From Stromatinia cepivora (lineage: Eukaryota; Ascomycota; Leotiomycetes; Helotiales; Sclerotiniaceae), in NCBI GenBank assembly GCA_014898415.1, contig RCTD01000023.1, positions 744,001 through 808,000 of the forward strand: a stretch of DNA of 64,000 bases, in the 5' to 3' direction. This document shows, in pieces, positions 58,916-64,000 of this stretch. The notes under the pieces were generated by a model that was not told where the DNA came from, made no database searches, and was given only the letters and a program-made list of their open reading frames with translations. Every line of letters starts with the position of its first letter. Within the stretch, counting starts at the first letter, position 1. A program made the position numbers and the translations under genes.

Positions 58916-59620
58916 CGAATTAAAGGGTAATGTAATGAGGAGTTATTGAGGGGTGAAAATATCATGTGGAGAGGCTGGGCTATTTTTACTTTCTATGATA
59001 TGATATCGAGGCGGTAGTCTGGGCTATTTGGTCTATGGTGTAAAAGTGCGGATTGATATGATACCCATGAGAGCTTATGGAGGTTATGATTGAATGGAAG
59101 GAAAGGGAAGGGATAGTTCGAAGTTATGAAGTGTATAGTGGCAGTAATTGATATACTTATATCTCAAACATTTAAATTTCTGAAAAGGTGGAAGATCACT
59201 TAAATAAAGTTTGGTACAGTCAGTACTGTGTATATTGAGCCGGCAAAATTATATAAGGAGCCAATCGCGAACTTCGGATAGACTTCGGATCATCACAGAT
59301 GAATAATCACCTTTATCCACACTTACCTATCATTACACGCGAGTCCTTAATTTATAATTCGTGACATACTTCGAAGCTTTCTAGAACATCTAGGTGCACA
59401 CAACTTGCTCTGGATTTTCGTTTGGCCGTAGACAATATATTTTAGCCATTAAACCAGCTATCGCACTCTATCAGCGTCGACATAATTGATATCTCCTCAT
59501 GTTCCCTTGGACCTCCGTTCATTGATCAGCATAGCTCAAGATACCCAATCGGCCAACTCATCTCATCATTCAGCATAGTACATACACACCCCCGACTTTC
59601 GATATCTTTCCGACTTTACA
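58916..59620. other. Intergenic, contains 3' end of the DUF7053 gene and promoter of the CUE gene
   Basis: No coding signal. Pyrimidine-rich stretches precede the next ATG. Confidence 0.5.
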
Positions 59621-60328
59621 ATGTCTGATCAAACAATCAACATCCCACAACTCCTCATCGTAATCCTGGTCGGGGCATTCGCTATACGTTATTTATTTTT
59701 CTCCGGTTCCAATACCGCATCATCGGGTTCCAATCGCAATAGTGCAAATAATGTGCGAGCGCGAGAGGCAGATGTAGAGCGTATACAGCAGATGTTTCCG
59801 CAGGTGTCAAGGAGGAGTATTATGTGGGATTTACAGCGGAATGGAGGAAATGTGGTGGCTACCACGGAGCGGATATTGAGTGGTAGAGGCTTAGAAGTTG
59901 TGAGTATTACCATACGTTCTTCGTGTTATGATGTTGCGGAATAAACTCTGTCTATTTATGCTCTTCTCTCAAGCCATCTGATATACACCCGCTAATACAA
60001 ACTATTAAAGCCTCCCCAATCTTTCCAACCTCCGCTCCCATCAACCCCCGTCGCCTCCTCAACTTCAGCCCAACCTTCCAAGCCCAGCCAACCAGATTTA
60101 ATAACGCGATATAATCTGAAAGCGAAGCTAGCAGAAGAACAAGCGGAAAAACGAGAAGCCGAGGAACGAGAATCGAAACAAAAGCAGGGAGGAGGACAGG
60201 CTTGGAGTTCTAACAAAAACGAAAGACAGGCGCTTTTGCAGAAGAGGAGAGAGGAGATGATCCTGGCGGCGAGGAGAAAAATGGAGGCAAAAGTTGCGAA
60301 GGAGGTTGAGCAGGGTGGGAGCGGGTAG
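59621..60328 (+). CDS. CUE1: CUE-domain ER membrane protein, Cue1-like
   Basis: Two exons, 59,621-59,899 and 60,011-60,328, with an intron of 111 bp (GTGAGT donor, GCTAATAC branch, AAAG acceptor). This gives 198 residues. A single N-terminal membrane segment lies at residues about 10-27 (LLIVILVGAFAIRYLFF). The CUE domain follows at residues about 48-90, with the MFPQV motif and a helix NVVATTERIL that holds the position of the usual di-leucine. The C-terminal part is charged and helical. In yeast, Cue1 anchors the ubiquitin-conjugating enzyme Ubc7 at the ER membrane for degradation of misfolded proteins. Layout and length agree with fungal Cue1 orthologues. It could instead be another membrane CUE protein of the same form. 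Confidence 0.82.
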
Positions 60329-60995
60329 ATGGGAATGAGTTTGGGCAGATTTGAAAGGAGGTTAGGATGAGGAGAGTGGAGAGGAGAGGAGACGTGCAGG
60401 GGTATGTGAAACTTCTGTATAGCTTGTCTATAATGATTTTGATAGGGATATATACATACAGGGCTTAAACTGAAGTAGATATTTACCATTTCAATTGTGG
60501 CCAGTGCCTGGCAGCTCATGTATGCTTGATCGGTGGTGCTTTATCCATACTTTTTTTTAGAGAAATTTACCTCGATATTGAATGTTTGATGCGTAGTTAT
60601 ATGTTCATATATTACCTTGGGAGGAGGAATTGGCCACCAGCCTGGGAAGGCCGAAGATGATGATGGCTTCAAATCGCTTCAAGGCATCTTAATGATTTCG
60701 TAGTACTTCCCGCAGGTTTCGTGGAAATAAAGTTATACCTACCTATGTACAACTACTGTTTTCAACGCGCCTGCCAAAATATGGCTAGCGAATGGATTCT
60801 CCTCCGTAGTTCTGAAAGAAGCATGGACGACTTGCATTCCTGCAACAATTAAGAGGGCATCGTCATTGTTTTAAATCGATACTGTATATCCTTTTTCCTG
60901 CACTCCACTATCCTAATACAAATCTTTTACACTTCCTTACACTCGTTACATCATCCCATGGCACATCCCCATAAAAGTCAAAACCCAGTAATCTC
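60329..60995. other. Intergenic
   Basis: 3' region of the CUE gene and promoter of the next gene. CT-rich from about 60,890. No coding signal. Confidence 0.5.
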
Positions 60996-62983
60996 ATGGC
61001 GCAAAGCGTCTTGAAACGTCCAAGTCTTCGCCGGCATCAGCAAAGCACGGATGGCTCAACATCCCCTCCCGCCAATCCCTCTGCGACACCCTCTTCCAGT
61101 TTCCGTGGCTCGTCATATTTTACTTCAAAGGCAGTAAAGCGGGCAAAGAAAGTGAGCGAAGAATCGCCAGTCTATCCGTCCCCATTATCTGCGTTCTGGA
61201 AGCAGATTTCTCCAGAGATTTCAGAAGGGACTCCGAAGGGAAACACCTCTGATGACACGCCCGAAAGTGCCGCGGGCCCAAAGTCCCCAAGACAAGATGT
61301 GCAAGATTGGAACACCACGAGACTTTTCGATCCGAGGCCCAATGACTCGATTAACAAAACACTGATGCAAGGTCTATCTCATAGTAACTCAGATTGGAAC
61401 GTAACCAGAAGTTATGATGCGAAACCAGCTGCCCCACAACAATCAATTGATCCACCTCGACCTGCGCGTGCAGGTTATGAATGGGTGTGGTTTCCAGCAG
61501 GGTATTGGGCCGAGCGAGAATTGCCTGACCTTCTAAGCCCGACAGAAAATCCAGAACGTACAAATAGTAAAAGCCATTTGTTTTCGAGAGCTGCTGAGCG
61601 CCAGAGCCATGACTCTGAGGATTCCACCTCGCCAAAAGGCTCTAGGAGATTTTGGGGAAGTTTTTCTTCTAAGGTTGCTAAACAGTATTCCGCTCAATCG
61701 TTCAAGGGTTCCATCCATGGCTCTGCTATTTCTTCAAGTAAAAGCGAAAAGTTTCTGAATACGTTGCAATCGATATCCCCAACTTATCCTCGTTATGTTT
61801 CACCCTCAGGCGAACTAGAGGGGCTATATAATAAGACAAAGCGCAACCTAATCGAGAAAAGACACCTTGCAGTTCCCTTCAGCAAAAGAAAGAAAATTGT
61901 ATGCGTGGATGATCTGTTCCATTAGCATGATTGACTAATGAGATTCATACAGAAGGCCGAGACACCACCTGTTGGGTCTTCAGGAGTTACTTCATCTACT
62001 ACTCATACTGCTCGAGTTCTCGAAGGCGTCGTTGGCTATTTCGATATACACACTGATAAGATTCATGGTGAACCACCGACTACGGCATCCTCAAATACAT
62101 CTGATGGATCGAAACGCCGATGGAGATTCGGCGCTCCATGGCACCGGAGATTATCTGACCACTCGATATCGGCAACTAGTTCTATATGTGATCTATTGGC
62201 TGGAAAAACACCAATGGGGACACCAAAATCTGGATCTCGTTATATTGGCACAGCAGGGAAATCTTATGTGAAAGGTGATTGATCTAGAGCGAACTGATAT
62301 GCGAGACTCTATGTTGACACCTCCAGTTGAAATATCGGACCATGATGCACCTACTTTTCTACCGTCTGTAAGTGCCCTTGTTGTCACTATCTTCGCCGCT
62401 GCAATTTTGCGATCTCCAATAGTCACTTCACATCTCACCTGATCAGAGCCATAAGCCCCGGGCTTAACTATACTGTGCGGGATATGAATTAACAGCACGA
62501 ACCTAGGAAGCACAACGCCACGACACACCGCAATGGTCCCCCAAGCGAGAACGGCGTGGCTTTCTTCCAAACATATTTCCGTACGAGAGCGAGCACAAAG
62601 TTTCGGACAAACCTAGTATCGGTGGGACGAGACCGCGACGCGACACGAATCGTTCGGCCTTGCGAAACCTCCTGAAAACCCCAACACTGTTGACTCCTGG
62701 GAGTCGTCGTGAATCGTCAGATTCCGAAAAATGTTCTACGTTGAGGGGATCTTCGACTGTGAAATGTTCTGCATCGCAACATATCCCAAAAGCCCAGCAT
62801 TTCGAACTTAACGTCCCCGATCACTTACCTAACAGTCCTCTCTGTCCAGCGAACCCTCTGCATACAAGCAAAGGCCAGGGAATATGTCCATTGCATGGCC
62901 GCGGCAAAAGCAGAGGTCCTTCGCCTAATACCAGTAGAAGTCATACACCTGATATTGAGATAGTAGTGACGGCATCAGATTGA
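60996..62983 (+). CDS. Ser/Pro-rich fungal protein of unknown function
   Basis: Four exons: 60,996-61,898, 61,953-62,274, 62,327-62,367 and 62,507-62,983. The introns are 54, 52 and 139 bp, and the phases give one frame of 580 residues. Exon 3 has only 41 bp. The protein is low in complexity, basic and rich in Ser, with a conserved-looking island GYEWVWFPAGYWAERE at residues about 164-179. It also carries repeated phrases QDWNTTRLFDPRP and SDWNVTRSYDAKP (residues about 102-114 and 132-144). No domain is recognised. The small exon and the last acceptor (CCTAG) were chosen by frame and need transcript support. Likely a conserved Pezizomycotina orphan. Confidence 0.65.
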
Positions 62984-63432
62984 AATTGGAAAGGGCCATC
63001 CTGAGCTTGGTTGCTGGATAAAGACGTACAGGAATCCATGGACTAACAGCCAGCGGGTGTAGATTGGCAACTGTATCGTAGTCACTAAATTGAGCGAATT
63101 TCTGCATACTATTCTGCCTTTATATCGTAGTTCGTAGCTTGAACATCCGTAAACAAACATTTCGTAATCAGATTTACATACACCTCGATTTCTTTAAAAA
63201 TCTTGTGACAGCGCTCATATTCAATACGGTTCGCTCGTACAGGGGTGAATTTTTACAGCCGAGAACATTCAATTCGCTTATGGTTCAAGTCGGCAGCCGT
63301 AATTTCTTTGGGATCGCGACAAGCTGCAAGAGCGAGCTCTTGCTCACCTTTCAGCAATCTTGCTTTCTCTTCCATCCAAGTAAAAATAACCAAAAGCCAT
63401 CTCATATTGTAGCATCAATCGAATTGACCATA
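62984..63432. other. Intergenic, promoter of CDC73
   Basis: Short frames only. C/T-biased toward the ATG. Confidence 0.5.
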
Positions 63433-64000
63433 ATGTCAGCTTCCGATCAAGACCCTTTACTCCTCTTGCGCCAATCAATCGCTTCAGAAAGTCCTTGTAT
63501 ACCCACCACCACAGAAGATGGCTCTTCGGCATCCTCAGTAGACCTGAGTTTAGCAACAGCAACCTACTTGCATTTCACCTCGCCCCTTCAAGTATCGATT
63601 CCACTTACGACACCTACACGTTTCATATCCTCTGATAAACCTGTGAATCTTCGCAGCATCTACTTTGCGTGGCAGCAACGCGAACTTGCGATCCCGGAAT
63701 ATAATGCCTCGTCAACGGCATTGAGCGCGCAACTCGCAGGAGAGGGTGGCGCTGGTGGTGAAATTCAAAATTTGTCGTTTGTGGAACGTTTGGATCTCAT
63801 TACGTGGTTGGAGGGCGCGTCGGATGAATCGCAATATATTAAGCCTTTAGCTTCGGATACGTCAAATGCGACAGCGTCGGCACAGGTTGCTTCTGGGGCG
63901 GCTGGGGGAATAGTACCAGTTACCAGTGGTGCTGGGGGAAGGCAGGGGAAAAATATTGATCCTAGGCTGGTGGAGATTTATAATGGCGAGAGGAGGATGG
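63433..64000 (+). CDS. CDC73: Cdc73, Paf1-complex subunit (N-terminal part, runs off the window)
   Basis: Open for 189 codons from MSASDQDPLLLLRQSIASES to the right edge, with no stop. Family hallmarks are ATYLHFTSPLQVSIPL, TPTRFISSDKPVNLRSIYFA, then WQQRELAIPEYNAS, then LSFVERLDLITWLEGASDES and QYIKPL. These are the N-terminal domain of Cdc73. It is a nuclear subunit of the Paf1 complex, which rides with RNA polymerase II and promotes histone modification and elongation. The Gly/Ala-rich insertion after residue about 140 is typical of fungal orthologues. No intron is seen in the visible part. The C-terminal Ras-like domain lies beyond the window. Confidence 0.93.
   Translation, partial: MSASDQDPLLLLRQSIASESPCIPTTTEDGSSASSVDLSLATATYLHFTSPLQVSIPLTTPTRFISSDKPVNLRSIYFAWQQRELAIPEYNASSTALSAQLAGEGGAGGEIQNLSFVERLDLITWLEGASDESQYIKPLASDTSNATASAQVASGAAGGIVPVTSGAGGRQGKNIDPRLVEIYNGERRM

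Overview
The window looks like nuclear DNA of a filamentous ascomycete, most likely of the Leotiomycetes/Pezizomycotina type. Its genes carry short introns of 44-139 bp with GT-AG ends and CTRAY branch points. They encode typical fungal families: Zn2Cys6 regulators, RTA1-like membrane proteins, WOPR, DUF7053, Cue1 and Cdc73. One third of the window is extremely AT-rich and full of decayed LTR retrotransposons. Their copies differ mainly by C/T and G/A transitions, the mark of repeat-induced point mutation (RIP). The species call is inference.

Positions 1 to about 21,780 form a gene-free, AT-rich block that is a stack of nested LTR elements. The oldest recognisable layer is a Copia reverse-transcriptase relic (element D, + strand). 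It is split by a small LTR element with 184-bp repeats (C, 5111-6988) and by a Copia-like element with 216-bp LTRs and a GATAT target duplication (E, minus strand, 7110-19341). E is itself split inside its RNase H region by a complete 5.48-kb Copia element with 166-bp LTRs and a CTAAT duplication (A2, 7866-13348). A second, inverted copy of that element (A1) fills positions 1-4054. A1 is split by a 1.68-kb gag-only LTR element with 150-bp LTRs (B1, 1459-3137), whose sister copy B2 lies at 19538-21229.

Positions 21.8-34 kb are a transition zone of normal base composition with few genes. It holds a DUF7924-type protein with a possible PD-(D/E)xK signature, a truncated SRPK-like kinase and a decayed nucleoside-hydrolase-like gene, separated by long stretches in which I recognise nothing.

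Positions 34-48 kb hold regulators and metabolic or membrane genes. A Zn2Cys6 factor is divergent from a Gfo/Idh/MocA (Gal80-like) oxidoreductase. Next come an AhpD-like pseudogene, a broken fungal_trans factor and a frameshifted WOPR gene. A Zn2Cys6 factor of the sterol-uptake (UPC2-like) type follows, divergent from an RTA1-like gene. A second RTA1-like gene faces the first across an orphan kinase tail.

Positions 48-56.5 kb are again decayed: a large fungal-specific gene broken by stops and frameshifts, and a zinc-finger plus chromodomain gene that lacks an obvious ATG. From 57.6 kb onward the region is conserved housekeeping sequence: a DUF7053 protein, a Cue1-like ER ubiquitin-pathway protein, a serine-rich orphan protein and the start of the Paf1-complex subunit Cdc73, which runs off the right edge.
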